Shown here: piece by piece, positions 46,226 through 56,966 of the stretch | Numbering within the stretch: position 1 is the stretch's first letter | Layout: each line of letters begins with the position of its first letter | NCBI GenBank assembly: GCA_963556145.1 | Contig: OY744468.1 | Location: forward strand, 3,844,001 to 3,908,000 | From: Hygrocybe punicea | Lineage: Eukaryota; Basidiomycota; Agaricomycetes; Agaricales; Hygrophoraceae | Length of the DNA: 64,000 nucleotides | Reading direction: 5' to 3' | The notes under the pieces: model-generated | The model's input: the letters and a program-made list of their open reading frames with translations, nothing else | The model's database searches: none | What the model was told of the DNA's origin: nothing | Made by a program: the position numbers and the translations under genes

Positions 46226-47713
46226 ACGATCTCCCTGTTTTCCCTACTGCTCCAAAATGTCTCCACTTGTTTGATGGTTCCTATGGTATCTATTTCTGTC
46301 CATTTCCCTACTGGTGAAATTCTAATCTTAGAATTTTTGGTCACTCCATTGGATCCGTCTGTCTCTGCAGTTCTTGAATATAGCTGGCTCACCAAATACA
46401 ATCTGTTGATTGACTGGGTTGAGCATAGCGTCAAATTCCATGCTTCCAATTTCACACCTCTGTTGTTGACTCCGGTGCCTAGTGAGGCACCACTTCCAGA
46501 CTCTCCAGTACAGCCTCCATCCCCTCCACCCCCTCTGTTCCCTCTGTCTACTCCACCTACTCTGCCCGATCCTCCCTCACCTTCAGCTTCGAAGCCTGAC
46601 ATTTCCTTCCTCAGCGCTCAAACTTTTCTATGTGGTTGCAAAGTCCTGGGAACTCAGGTCTTCCACATGGAAGTCTGGTTACCCAACACCACGGGATGCT
46701 CTGCAAGCTATGTCCCTCTGGAACCCTCTGAACCCTCTGTGGACCTTCCCAACCTCCCTGAAGAGTATCATGAATTTGCCAACATTTTTAGCAAGACAAA
46801 GGCTTGGAACCTCCCTGAACACCATCCTTATGACCTCAAGATTAATCTAGAGGATGGTGCTCAACCTCCTTTTGGCCCCATCTATTCTATTTCGCCCTTG
46901 GAGCTCAAAACCCTCCGGGAATTGCTTGATAAGAATCTCCGAGCTGGTTTTGTCCGCTCCTCCCATTCTCCTCACAGAGCTCCCATTCTTCTCTTGGAAG
47001 AAAAACGGTAGCCTCCAACTCTGCATGGATTTCCGAGGACTCAATCGTATCACAAAGAATGACCACTATCCTATTCCCCTTACGGTGGACCTTCTTGATG
47101 CTCCCTGGACTGCACTCATTTACACTAAAATTGACCTTAAACACACCTACCATTTAGTCCAGATTGCCGAAGGTGATAAATGGAAGACAGCCTTTCGTAC
47201 TTGCTATGGCTCATTTGAATGGTTGGTTATTCCGGAAGGTCTCACTAATGCCCTGGCGGCTTTCCAACACTTCTTTAATGACATATTATCTGAACTCATT
47301 GATGTTTCCATTATTGTTTACCTTGACAACATTCTTATCTATTCTGATGACCCCGCTGATCATACAGAGCATGTCCGTGAAGTCATCCAGTGACTCCAGA
47401 AACATGGCCTGTATGCCAACACCAAGAAATGTTCTTTCAGCATTGATACAGTGGAATACTTGGGTTACATTCTTTCTCTGCAAGGCCTTTCTATGGACCC
47501 CGCCAAGGTCCAGACCATCCAGGATTGGCCTGAGCCCTGGAAGATTAAGGATGTTCAATCATTTCTCAGATTTGCCAATTTCTACCAGCATTTCATTCCA
47601 CACTATTCCTCCATTACCATTCCGCTTACTCGTCTCACTTACAAGGGGTTACAATGGAACTTTGATGATAAGTGTCATTCTGCCTTCAATGACTTAATAT
47701 TCCATCCACAATA
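46226..47713 (+). pseudogene. Gypsy protease end and reverse transcriptase
   Basis: The first codons complete the retropepsin (DLPVFPTAP, HLFDGSYG). A linker with VSAVLEYSWLTKYNLLIDW and a P/S-rich spacer lead to the reverse transcriptase: [20 protein letters not shown] and HRAPILL, then one frame over [45 protein letters not shown] and [17 protein letters not shown]. After TGA at 47391 comes the thumb-like YLGYILSLQGLSMDPAKV and LRFANFYQHFIPHYS. The catalytic motif reads YLDN instead of YLDD. The RNase H start (WNFDDKCHSAFNDLI) is truncated at 47713. Frameshifts and a TGA make it inactive. Confidence 0.85.
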
Positions 47714-48270
47714 ATCATAAAAACCACCAAAAACAGGTAAAAATGGGGTATTTTGCATGTTTCTTCCTGTACCCCTGCAAAACCTGTGCCATACCTGTAC
47801 TTTTGGCCTTGGGTATGTGGGTACGGGTCCAAGTACAACCCCAGAGCACTGCGGGCATACCCCTGACTGGCCCTACGACGAACATGCTCCATGATGCGAT
47901 GGTCGATAGGTTGTTTGCATGCATGGTAATGTGGGAAGACCAATGAAACATTAATGGACAGCTGAAAATGTTCGTGCCCTCTGCACCAGTTAAAAGGGCA
48001 TGGGAAGATAGGGAAAACCCTTGTATTAACATTGACATTGTATTTTACACAAAAACCAATCTTTCATTAGTATAGCAGCTGTCGAGCGAGATTGTGAGCC
48101 ATGGGCAATGCCAGACAACAAGCTACAAGACAGCAAACACACCGAAAACCTCACCATTATTAAATTTCTTAATTTAGAAGTTTATAATGGCTAAAAATGG
48201 CTAGTCATGGCTAAGCCAAGGTTTAACTGTTAGCCAAGCAATAGCTCGGCTTGGCTAGTCTCTGGCTCGG
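47714..48270. other. Unclassified repeat remnants between Gypsy and element E
   Basis: No gene. 47800-47890 has GGGTACGGGTCC/GTACAACCCC words like those in the hAT-like ends. 48180-48270 has repeated GGCTAAGCC/GGCTAGTC words and continues across element E at 56928-56965, ending CAACACTA. It is probably a MITE into which E inserted. Confidence 0.4.
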
Positions 48271-48886
48271 TGTGACGGTGAGTTCTGTTGTAGACCCGAA
48301 ATGGGAATCTACGAAAAGGGGTGATCAGCTAAGAAGTGATCAGAGGAGTTTAGTGTCTATGTAGTCTAGTCAATCCAACCCGAATCCGGGGTTCTGGATC
48401 AGAGGGGAAGTGAAGGGAGTGGAGTACGAATACTAATATGGAGACGATACGAAGCGAGGACTAAGAAATAGAACTGAAGGGATGCAATGTTATGATGTAA
48501 TGTGATAGGATGCAATATGATAATATGGTTGTAGTATAAGGGTACATCTTTTATACTACTGGGAGAGATCCTGTGCTGTTAGTAACTATGTACTACAACC
48601 GAAGGCTGTAACTGATAGGAGTGGAGTGGAGCGGAGTATAGGAGGAATGATGCTATGTACTAAGTAACGGGAAACGAAGATATATCATATGTAACTATAT
48701 ATGTACTGATTCCGGGTTGTTAGAGACATCGCATCTTGAGTATGAACGATTCCGGAGGTGGAATCTGGAGCGGAATCGACAGAAAGGACCGGAATCGGGC
48801 GGAATCGACGATACCTGAATGGGAATGGACGGGGACGAAGTGGGATATGAAGAGGATTTGGGTCCAGACGGCCCGGAGCCTCTACA
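48271..48886 (-). repeat. LTR of element E (left)
   Basis: 616 bp. It differs from 56308-56923 at a handful of bases, so the insertion is recent. Confidence 0.93.
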
Positions 48887-49113
48887 TCTGGTCAGGACTC
48901 AGATAGAGACCATCCCTGGTCGATCCATACGAAATAACGAAGATACCAGGGTCGTGGGAATAAATGAGCGGAGGCGATGTCGAAAACAGACGGAAACGTG
49001 AGTACAACGTGAGCGGAGTTGAAGCCGGTGGGTATCGAAGCGTCGGGAAGTAGAGGTCTGGAGCTACTGAAAGAGGGTGGGGTGAAACGGCTAGATAAAG
49101 GAACAAAGGTCAC

Positions 49114-50432
49114 GTGATGGGGCAACAAATACAAACAAGAAAACTTTTCAATGCGACTTTCAACAATCTCGACAACAACCTCAACGAGCCCAACAAACCC
49201 AACAAACACCAACACCAAATGTCGACGGAATACAACAAATTCCTCAATACTCTCGATGCGGAAACACAGCAAGATTTCGAGAGCGCCGTGGCCGAGTTAC
49301 TAGAAGTCGATGCAGCCGGAATCAATATCGTATACAATGGATTCGAGAACGAAGCACGGCAATGGGTGGTGAGATGACGATGGGCCATGGTAAGAGTTCC
49401 CGTTCCCGTAAACGGCACGGACTAACAATACCTGGCAGCGGAACTACAGGGGAATATTGATGGAAATCCGGGACAACGGAATCGACGTGATGGAACCAAG
49501 GGATTTCTCAATGGGTGGAGAGATGGTGGTGGAGGTCGAGGTGTGGTTGCGGAGCTGGGAGGACTACGAACGGGAACGGAAAGAGGCGAGGCGTCGGGAA
49601 GCGTTACGGTTGCAGGAGGAAAAGGAGGAGGAAGCGAGGAAACAACGGGTCGAGGAGGTGGAGAAGATCGAGTGGAAACGGGCGAAGGAATCGCGACAAT
49701 ATGAAGAGGAGATGAATAGGAGGGCGGAGGCGGAGAAGCGGATCAAGGAGGCGGAAAGGGCGAAGGTGGCAGAGGCAGCAAAAAGGGATAATGCAGCTGC
49801 AGAAAGGGACCGGGAGGAGACCGCACAAACCAGCAATCACAGAAGCGAGGACGAGGAGGGCACCTGGTCCGATCAACAACTTCGAAAATACGAAAGACTC
49901 CAAGCACTTAACACGATCAAAAACAAAAAGCTCAACCGGGATAAGAGGGTCACCCGGGACGACGAAACCGTTCATGGGGACTACAACAGCGGCAACGATT
50001 TCTCGAATGCGAGCGGGAACGAGGATGCGGAACTGAAGGGAAAGATTCCGGGGGTAAGTGATATCTCGTGGACTCGTATATCATTTCCATCTAACAATTC
50101 CGTAGTATATGCAATCGTACCAGATCTGGCAATGCGATGCGTGCGTGACTGCCAACGTGGTTTGTCGCGGAATTGAAGGGTACGTGTGTGACCATTGCAA
50201 AAGGCTTAAACGACGTTGCGGACTGTCGACGAAGGGACCGGCCACTGGAACCGGAAAAGCGGAAAGGAAAGGGAAGGCGAAGGCGGGTAGTCCGAAGAGG
50301 AAAATCATCGCGAAAAAGGCACCGAGGACTGTGAAGAAGCCTGGGTTGCGGACCAGAGAGGCGTCGACGAGTAAGCAGACGTTGACCGACGTCGAACCGG
50401 ATACGGAATCGGAGCGGGACAAAGGGAGATGA
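49114..50432 (+). CDS. Coiled-coil Zn2Cys6 protein carried by element E
   Basis: Three exons join in frame: 49114-49368, 49439-50053 and 50106-50432 (introns 70 and 52 bp, GTGAGA...CAG and GTAAGT...TAG), giving 398 residues. The N-terminus is Asn-rich, followed by a helical LNTLDAETQQDFESAVAELL. Residues about 125-215 are a charged coiled coil (RREALRLQEEKEEEARKQ). Cysteines 300, 303, 310, 318, 321 and 328 have spacing C-x2-C-x6-C-x7-C-x2-C-x6-C, that of fungal Zn2Cys6 DNA-binding clusters, with CDHCKRLKRRC as the basic half. A K/R-rich tail follows. The frame stays open beyond the TGA at 50430-50432 for about 100 more codons (HPRIGAGIIDHVWAVCK and onward to 50735), so the original protein was probably longer. 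An upstream in-frame ATG at about 49219 is an alternative start. It lies antisense to gag within the same LTRs. Role unknown; DNA binding is inferred. Confidence 0.65.
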
Positions 50433-50735
50433 GGAAATCCGTTCAAGCACCCGCGGATCGGAGCTGGAATCATCGACCACGTCTGGGCAGTGTGCAAGAT
50501 GACGACGGAAACGCAGAGGGAGATATCGGTGATCGCGGACGGCCTCTCGGAATACGATCCATACGAAACTAACCCGTTGGACGAAGGAGCTAAATCGACT
50601 ATGCGTGAACCAGGCCCATATCTTTGGCCAACTCGACATGATCGACACGAAACTCGACGAAAGGAGAAGGGAGTAAAAGGGGAATGGACGAAAAGGGAAG
50701 GGAAAGCGGAACGTCGAACAATGTATATAAAATAA
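50433..50735 (+). pseudogene. Probable former C-terminal extension of the Zn2Cys6 gene
   Basis: Same frame as exon 3 after TGA 50430-50432. It contains MTTETQREISVIADGLSEYD. Near 50610 the coding signal shifts to another frame with HIFGQLDMIDTKLDERRRE, a typical coiled-coil end. Likely lost through one nonsense and one frameshift mutation. Confidence 0.45.
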
Positions 50736-50739
50736 AAAT

Positions 50740-51235
50740 AGAGTATATAATAAAACTATAAACAGAAAAGAGGGAAACGGAACGATGAGATAAGATAACC
50801 GGAATCTGGGGGTTACGAGTCCCTATAAGGGAATCGTTCTATATGGTGGATTCTCAAACTCAGGGTCAGACTCTAATTTGCCAAGCCGTGGGAACAATTT
50901 TGTGAAACTGTGGGAACAATTTGGAAGCCCTGGGAATAACTATGAAACCGTGTGACTGGGCAGAGTTGAGTGTGAGAATTTGTTGTCCCAATCGGCAAGA
51001 ACAATAAGGCAGCTGGATCACAGCAGCCAAATTTGGAAATGGGTAGTGTTATATCATGTTGGTATTGCAATTGCAATTGGTTTCTGACAATGATCACATG
51101 CATTCATAATGCAATGCGCCGTGTATGAATGAACAATATGTCAGTGGTATCTGTCATGTAGCCACATCTACTGTGTGTAATAGAATTGTTGATAATGAAA
51201 TGAGGTCAAACAGTGTCCATTGTACACTTGTCACA
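50740..51235. other. Spacer in element E
   Basis: No gene supported. 50880-50960 has a short repeat of GTGGGAACAATTT/TGGGAACAATTTG. Confidence 0.5.
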
Positions 51236-52015
51236 CAGGTCCAAATGTGTGCAGTGAGTGTTTGGTAGGTGTCCCAGCTTTAAGCTGGTGCAGTCGTTTG
51301 CACAAATATCTGTACAGTGTTTTGGTGGACATGTTCAGTGCATGTAAGTAAACCAGTGTGACTGGATATATGACACCGAACACATCGAACATGTTCAGTG
51401 TGTTCTGTGGACATGTTCGGTGCATGTCAGTAAACTAGTATGACCAGATATACGACAACGAACACATCGAACATGTTCGGTGTGTTCGGTGGACATGTTC
51501 GGTGTGTTCGGTGGACATGTTCGGTGCAGGTCAGTGAACTGGTATGACCAGATATACTACACCGAACACATCGAACATGTTTGTTGTGTTTGGTGAAGAT
51601 GTTCGGTGCATGTCAGTAAACTGGTATGACCAGATATACTACACCGAACACATCGAACATGTTCGGTGTGTTCGGTGGACATGTTCGGTGCGTGTCAGTA
51701 AACTGGTATGACCAGATATATGACACCGAACACATCAAACATGTTCAGTGGACATGTTCGGTGCATGTCAGTACACTGGTATAACCAGATATACTACACT
51801 GAACACATCGAACATGTTGAACCGGTGTGTTCGGTTGACATGTTCGGTGGATGTTGGTAAGCCAATATGACTAGGTATACTACACCAAACACATCGGGTG
51901 TGTTTGTTGGACATGTTTGGTGGATGTCCATCAACCGGTATGACTAGGTATACTACACCGAACACATCCACCAAACACACCAAAGATGCCGCAGCCTGCA
52001 TGTGGGGCATTCCCC
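51236..52015. repeat. Tandem repeats with GAACATGTTCGG palindromes
   Basis: Units of about 72-105 bp contain GACCAGATATACTACACCGA and ATCGAACATGTTCGGTGTG. CCGAACA...TGTTCGG inverted pairs recur throughout. Confidence 0.85.
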
Positions 52016-52089
52016 TTGCACAAATAGTCATATGAACAATGTATTCGATGTGTCTGTAGTGTAGCTACATGTACAATGTGTACTAGAAT

Positions 52090-53075
52090 TAATATTAATG
52101 CAAGCATTGACTACTTGTCGAACAGGTCCAAAGTGTTCGGAATGTTCGGTAAGGTGTTCGGTTGATGTCCCAGCCTTCATCTGTGGCATTTCCCTTGCAC
52201 AAATAGTTGTACGAACAATGTATTCGATGTATCTGTAGTGTAGCTACCAGTACAATGTGTATTAGAATTAATATTAATGCAAGCATTGACTACTTGCAAA
52301 GTGTTCGGTATGTTCGGTAAGGTGTTCGGTTGATGTCCCAGCCTTCATCTGTGGCATTTCCCTTGCACAAATCGTTGTACGAACAATGTATTTGGTGTGT
52401 CTGTAGTGTAGCTACCAGTACAATGTGTATTAGAATTAATATTAATGCAAGCATTGACTACTTGTCGAACAGGTCCAAAGTGTTCGGTATGTTCGGTAAG
52501 GTGTTCGGTTGATGTCCCAGCCTTCATCTGTGGCATTTCCCTTGCACAAATCGTTGTACGAACAACGTATTCGATGTATCTGTAGTGTAGCTACCAGTAC
52601 AATGTGTATTAGAATTAATATTAATGCAAGCATTGACTACTTGTCGAACAGGTCCAAAGTGTTCGGTATGTTCGGTAAGGTGTTCGGTTGATGTCCCAGC
52701 CTTCATCTGTGGCATTTCCCTTGCACAAATCGTTGTACGAACAACGTATTTGGTGTGTCTGTAGTGTAGCTACCAGTACAATGTGTATTAGAATTATCAT
52801 TAATGCAAACATTGACTACTTGTCGAACAGGTCCAAAGTGTTCGGTATGTTCGGTAAAGTGTTTGGTTGATGTCACAGCCCTCTCGATGTATCATCCGGG
52901 GCATTCCCCTTGCACAAATCATTGCACGAACAATGTATTCAATGTATCTGTTGTGTAGCTACATGTACAATGTGTATTAGAATTATCATTAATGCAAACA
53001 TTGACTACTCGTCGTACAGGTCGAAAGTGTTCAGTCAGTGTTCAGTAGATGTCCCAGCCTTTTTCTGATGCATTC
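52090..53075. repeat. 179-bp tandem array, about 5.5 copies
   Basis: Units start at GCAAGCATTGACTACTTG near 52098, 52270, 52446, 52625, 52804 and 52990. Each contains three direct GTTCGGT words (CGG-N6-CGG-N9-CGG) and a conserved TTTCCCTTGCACAAAT block. Adjacent units are over 95% alike by eye. Confidence 0.92.
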
Positions 53076-53128
53076 CCCTTCCACCAACAATTGTACACAC
53101 ATTATATCAGATGTGTCTGTGTTGCAGT

Positions 53129-53500
53129 CACTGGATGCAAGCCATAATATTTCTAATAAAAATATCTTGAAATTGCCTGGAAATTAATCCATATTATTTT
53201 AACATGTCATTTGCAGAGAACATTTACATATCTAGTGCATATTTTTTGTACATTTCTGAGACAGGTATCATAAAGATATGATAAACATTATAAGAAAACC
53301 AAGATGTTTAAAGACTATGAAATTGTATTTCTTTTAAGATAGCACTCAAGATACTTTTATGATAACTTCCTTTAAAACGAACTGACATTATTTAGAAGGT
53401 TTTAAATTTTTTCTCACAATGTTGTATTAAAGTAACATGGATTAATTTCCAGATAACTTCAAGATATTTTGAGTTGAAATACTATGGCTTGCATCCAGTG
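53129..53500. mobile_element. CACTA-like MITE, copy 2
   Basis: 372 bp, TIR CACTGGATGCAAGCCATA at both ends, TSD AGT (53126-53128 and 53501-53503). Homologous over its length to 19046-19409. Inserted in the 179-bp array. Confidence 0.92.
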
Positions 53501-53503
53501 AGT

Positions 53504-54379
53504 CATATATAATATGTACATTGAAATCGTTCCCAATGCAAGCAATGATTTCTTGTCAAAGAGGTATAATACAATGTTCCACCTTCAACCCTCGGCAATC
53601 CCATTGTAGACATAATAGTATGACCTGTATATTGGATGGGTCTGTACAAGTGCTACATATCCTTGCAATGCACCTCATACTTAATACATTATCAATACTG
53701 GTAAAATAGGCTGAATGGATTTCAGTAAATCATTGGGCCAGTGTCCCAGACACAGTATGCAGCATTGCAGTGCAACAGACACTGTCTGTTCCATAAATTC
53801 CATTCGTGCATGTCACACCTATCTTCATCATGTGTGCTGGAATTGGTTCAGGTGTTCAACACTGATCAAACTGTTACACAAGAACATTGTGTCACCAACT
53901 TCACAGCTTCATGAATCGGAAGCATTGCTAGTGCACAAGCTGAACCAGTCATCTTGTTGATTCTGGTATCATCAAACCCAGTGATCTTATCAAAGTGGTT
54001 CCAATACAAGTGCAGTTGGTGTCATTGTACATGTGTTTATTTCTACCATACTCACATGAGGTCATTCTTGACCTGACAAATAATTCAGATACTTAGAGTT
54101 TCTGGATATACTTACTATGTATTCTGTAAAACTTTCACAGAGTAACTATGACTACTGATAGAGTAGTAAATTAGTTGTATATATGCCAGCATGAACACTG
54201 CAAACTTGATATGAAAGATGCCAATTTGGGATCTGATATTGCATTATGACAAATTGGAAGGAACAGGGTATAATCAATTATGAAAGCTATATCATTGTAG
54301 TATGGTATCTGAATGGTATCTGAATGGCATCAGTATGTAATAATAAAGGAAATATTAATAACTTTGCAAATATTGATTA
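53504..54379. other. Diverged satellite and non-coding spacer in element E
   Basis: 53520-53720 still resembles the 179-bp unit (GCAAGCAATGATTTCTTGTC). The rest to 54379 is AT-rich, with no coding motif. Confidence 0.5.
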
Positions 54380-56119
54380 TCATAGCAGCATCATAATACT
54401 GTATGATTTGTATCCACTTATTCTCTCATTACTAAAAAGGGACGAGTAACCTGCCATGCAAAGCAATGGCCCACACCCCACTAGTCGAGGTGGGGGACGG
54501 CACCAGAATACAGTGGAAACAAAAAGGGACCGGAAAGGACGGGAAACAAAGAGAACTAGAAACGGAAATATAAATAAATGAGAAACGGGAGCGGGAACGG
54601 CAAGCGGAACGGAAGATGAAAACGCAAAAATAGGAGACGGAAATGGGTCTATATCCCCACAAGAGTTTCTGAAAGAAGGTCGGAGGCGGAACGACGAGAG
54701 GAGGCGGAGAACTTCTTGCAAATATTCGAGCGAGGTGTCGAGGGGGCGGAGGTCCAAAATGCGATGACAAAGTAGAATGAAGACGGAAACGAGGAATAAA
54801 ATAAAATCAAGAACCGGAGTGCCAACACCAACACGATCCCATATAACGGGTGTGCCACATGACGGGTCTAAAAACGACGGGGTGCCCCAAGCGGGCAAAG
54901 ACAGAACCGACAACGATACGGGAGCGGAAACAACAAGGGGAACTGGGAACGAAGGGGTCGACATAATGGAATCGGAACTGGAATCGAAATCAAATAAAAG
55001 GGGTGGAATGGGGTCTGGAATGGGAACGGGTACGGAATACTCAACCAAAGTCGACAGAATCTCGATAGACAGTGACGGAGGACAATATGGCGGCAATATC
55101 GGGGATGGAATGTCTATTTCTGGAGAAATCAAGGGCAATGGGAGCGGGTCTGGTACGAGTTCGTGGACGGAAACCGGAGGGGACGAAAGAGGAGACGACG
55201 GGGACAAAATAGGAAACGGTATGGACAAATCAGTGACTGGCATCAATAAATCAGGAGTGGGATCGGACAGGGACGACACAGGACTGCATGACAAAACCTG
55301 TAAACAAATGACGGTCTCGACAGGCACCGGAATAAACGGGGACGGGGAACACGATGACGGGGACGGATTATACGAAGGACCGGAATGAACGTGGGGGATG
55401 GAATGAACGACAGTGGGCGGGATCGAGGATGGGATCGAGGATGGGATCTGTTCCGGAGGTGAAATAACTGCGACAGGTACGGGTGCAGGACCGAAATCGG
55501 GACCGGAAATGGTAATGGGGGCTGCAGTGACAACGGATTCCGGAACGGAATGGTAACCGGAAAGAAGAAACAACATGGCATCGTGGAAAATATCAACCAG
55601 GTACAGATCGTCGTGGTAATGGCTGGGAAGGAGGTAATGGAGTCGTTCTTCAACACATTGACGAAGATCTGAGTCAAATCTGTTGGCAAAATACTCATTC
55701 CGCTGCTTGTCCGATAAATGGCTGTTGTCATATAGTACTCCGGATATGCATATGAAGTCCCGGAAATATTGTCCTAAGTCCGTCTTGTTTTCTATACCAT
55801 AAGCCGATTGTCGTCTAATTAATTGTTTGAGATCCGCGATTGTATACCAAATACTGTCCGTGGCACCGGGATAGAAGGCGAAAACGGCACGTCGGAAAGC
55901 GATGAAGTCCTTTGCTGAAGCGGCAGGAAGGGTAGACCAAAGTTCGTAATCATCGTTATTGAGGTACCGGAGCTTGTAGCGAATCTTCATAGTATCCGTG
56001 AGTCCACAGTCGGAGCCGAGCATGTCAATTTCGTCAAAGAAGCGGGGAAGGTCGTGTTTGTCACCGTGAAACGTCGGGGCTGAACGATCACCTCGGAGAG
56101 GCATCAATCCGTGCGTCAT
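54380..56119 (-). CDS. Gag polyprotein of element E
   Basis: One uninterrupted frame of 579 residues from ATG 56119. The N-terminal capsid-like domain has PLRGDRSAPTFHGDKHDLPR, FFDEIDML, KIRYKLRYLNNDDYELWSTL and AVFAFYPGATDSIWYTIADL, then LRQCVEERLHYLLPSHY and a final DLYLVDIFHDAMLFLL. This is the gag type found widely in agaricomycete LTR elements. After about residue 215 the chain is P/S/V/I-rich for over 300 residues and ends without a zinc knuckle, protease or reverse transcriptase. The start lies about 170 nt inside the LTR, right for a gag. The open frame and near-identical LTRs suggest the copy is young. Homologous elements would have to supply pol. Confidence 0.78.
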   Translation of the reverse strand: MTHGLMPLRGDRSAPTFHGDKHDLPRFFDEIDMLGSDCGLTDTMKIRYKLRYLNNDDYELWSTLPAASAKDFIAFRRAVFAFYPGATDSIWYTIADLKQLIRRQSAYGIENKTDLGQYFRDFICISGVLYDNSHLSDKQRNEYFANRFDSDLRQCVEERLHYLLPSHYHDDLYLVDIFHDAMLFLLSGYHSVPESVVTAAPITISGPDFGPAPVPVAVISPPEQIPSSIPSSIPPTVVHSIPHVHSGPSYNPSPSSCSPSPFIPVPVETVICLQVLSCSPVSSLSDPTPDLLMPVTDLSIPFPILSPSSPLSSPPVSVHELVPDPLPLPLISPEIDIPSPILPPYCPPSLSIEILSTLVEYSVPVPIPDPIPPLLFDFDSSSDSIMSTPSFPVPLVVSAPVSLSVLSLPAWGTPSFLDPSCGTPVIWDRVGVGTPVLDFILFLVSVFILLCHRILDLRPLDTSLEYLQEVLRLLSSFRLRPSFRNSCGDIDPFPSPIFAFSSSVPLAVPAPVSHLFIFPFLVLFVSRPFRSLFVSTVFWCRPPPRLVGCGPLLCMAGYSSLFSNERISGYKSYSIMMLL

Positions 56120-56288
56120 GTCGGGGAATTTCCAAATCGGGAAGCAGGTCGGGTCGGGTCGGGGAGGTACGAGGAAGGGGTCGAAGTCGTAAGCGGGGCT
56201 GAGCGATTAGAGTTGGGAACAAAAGAAAAATGTCATGAAAGTCAAACCCGACAGTGGGGAGGGTATGAAAAGACAAAAGAACTAAACT

Positions 56289-56305
56289 CCTCGCGGTGGG
56301 CTCCA
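56289..56305 (-). other. Primer-binding site of element E
   Basis: Minus strand: TGGAGCCCACCGCGAGG, 2 nt after the LTR. Shared with element B. Confidence 0.65.
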
Positions 56306-56307
56306 GT

Positions 56308-56923
56308 TGTGACGGCGAGTTCTGTTGTAGACCCGAAATGGGAATCTACGAAAAGGGGTGATCAGCTAAGAAGTGATCAGAGGAGTTTAGTGTCTATGTA
56401 GTCTAGTCAATCCAACCCGAATCCAGGGTTCCAGATCAGAGGGGAAGTGAAGGGAGTGGAGTACAAATACTAATATGGAGACGATACGAAGCGAGGACTA
56501 AGAAATAGAACTGAAGGGATGCAATGTTATGATGTAATGTGATAGGATGCAATATGATAATATGGTTGTAGTATAAGGGTACATCTTTTATACTACTGGG
56601 AGAGATCCTGTGCTGTTAGTAACTATGTACTACAACCGAAGGCTGTAACTGATAGGAGTGGAGTGGAGCGGAGTATAGGAGGAATGATGCTATGTACTAA
56701 GTAACGGGAAACGAAGATATATCATATGTAACTATATATGTACTGATTCCGGGTTGTTAGAGACATCGCATCTTGAGTATGAACGATTCCGGAGGCGGAA
56801 TCTGGAGCGGAATCAACGGAAAGGACCGGAATCGGGTGGAATCGACGATACCTGAATGGGAATGGACGGGGACGAAGTGGGATATGAAGAGGATTCAGGT
56901 CCAGACGGCCCGGAGCCTCTACA
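56308..56923 (-). repeat. LTR of element E (right, 5-prime in its orientation)
   Basis: 616-bp partner of 48271-48886. Confidence 0.93.
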
Positions 56924-56966
56924 TCGGCTCAATCGGCTCATGGTTTCAGACTGAGCTGTGGCAACA

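Larger units (their letters stand above)
26790..47713 (+). mobile_element. Degenerate Gypsy-type LTR retrotransposon split by two insertions
   Basis: Three separated plus-strand pieces (about 26790-27016, 34351-35441 and 46226-47713) form one gag-protease-reverse transcriptase order. Removing the foldback element (one copy of GAACTGG kept) joins KVREL to DMFNASDPTKLHP in frame. Removing element B (one ACGA kept) joins CSLH to DLPVFPTAP in frame. Sequence stops after the start of the RNase H region at 47713, so integrase and the 3-prime LTR are missing. Confidence 0.85.
48271..56923 (-). mobile_element. LTR element E with opposed genes and central tandem arrays
   Basis: 616-bp LTRs (48271-48886 and 56308-56923), TGTGACGG to GCCTCTACA, almost identical. 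TSD TCGG (48267-48270 and 56924-56927). The minus-strand gag near 56119 and the PBS-like TGGAGCCCACCGC (56305 downward) indicate minus orientation, but a TGG-start sequence also follows the LTR on plus (48889). There is no pol. Between gag and the far LTR lie satellite arrays, a CACTA MITE and a plus-strand Zn2Cys6 gene. Confidence 0.88.

Noticed and set aside
51236..53075. Possible CRISPR array, because of regularly spaced repeats
   Set aside because: Units are 72-179 bp and fully repeated without unique spacers, and the context is eukaryotic. These are satellites.
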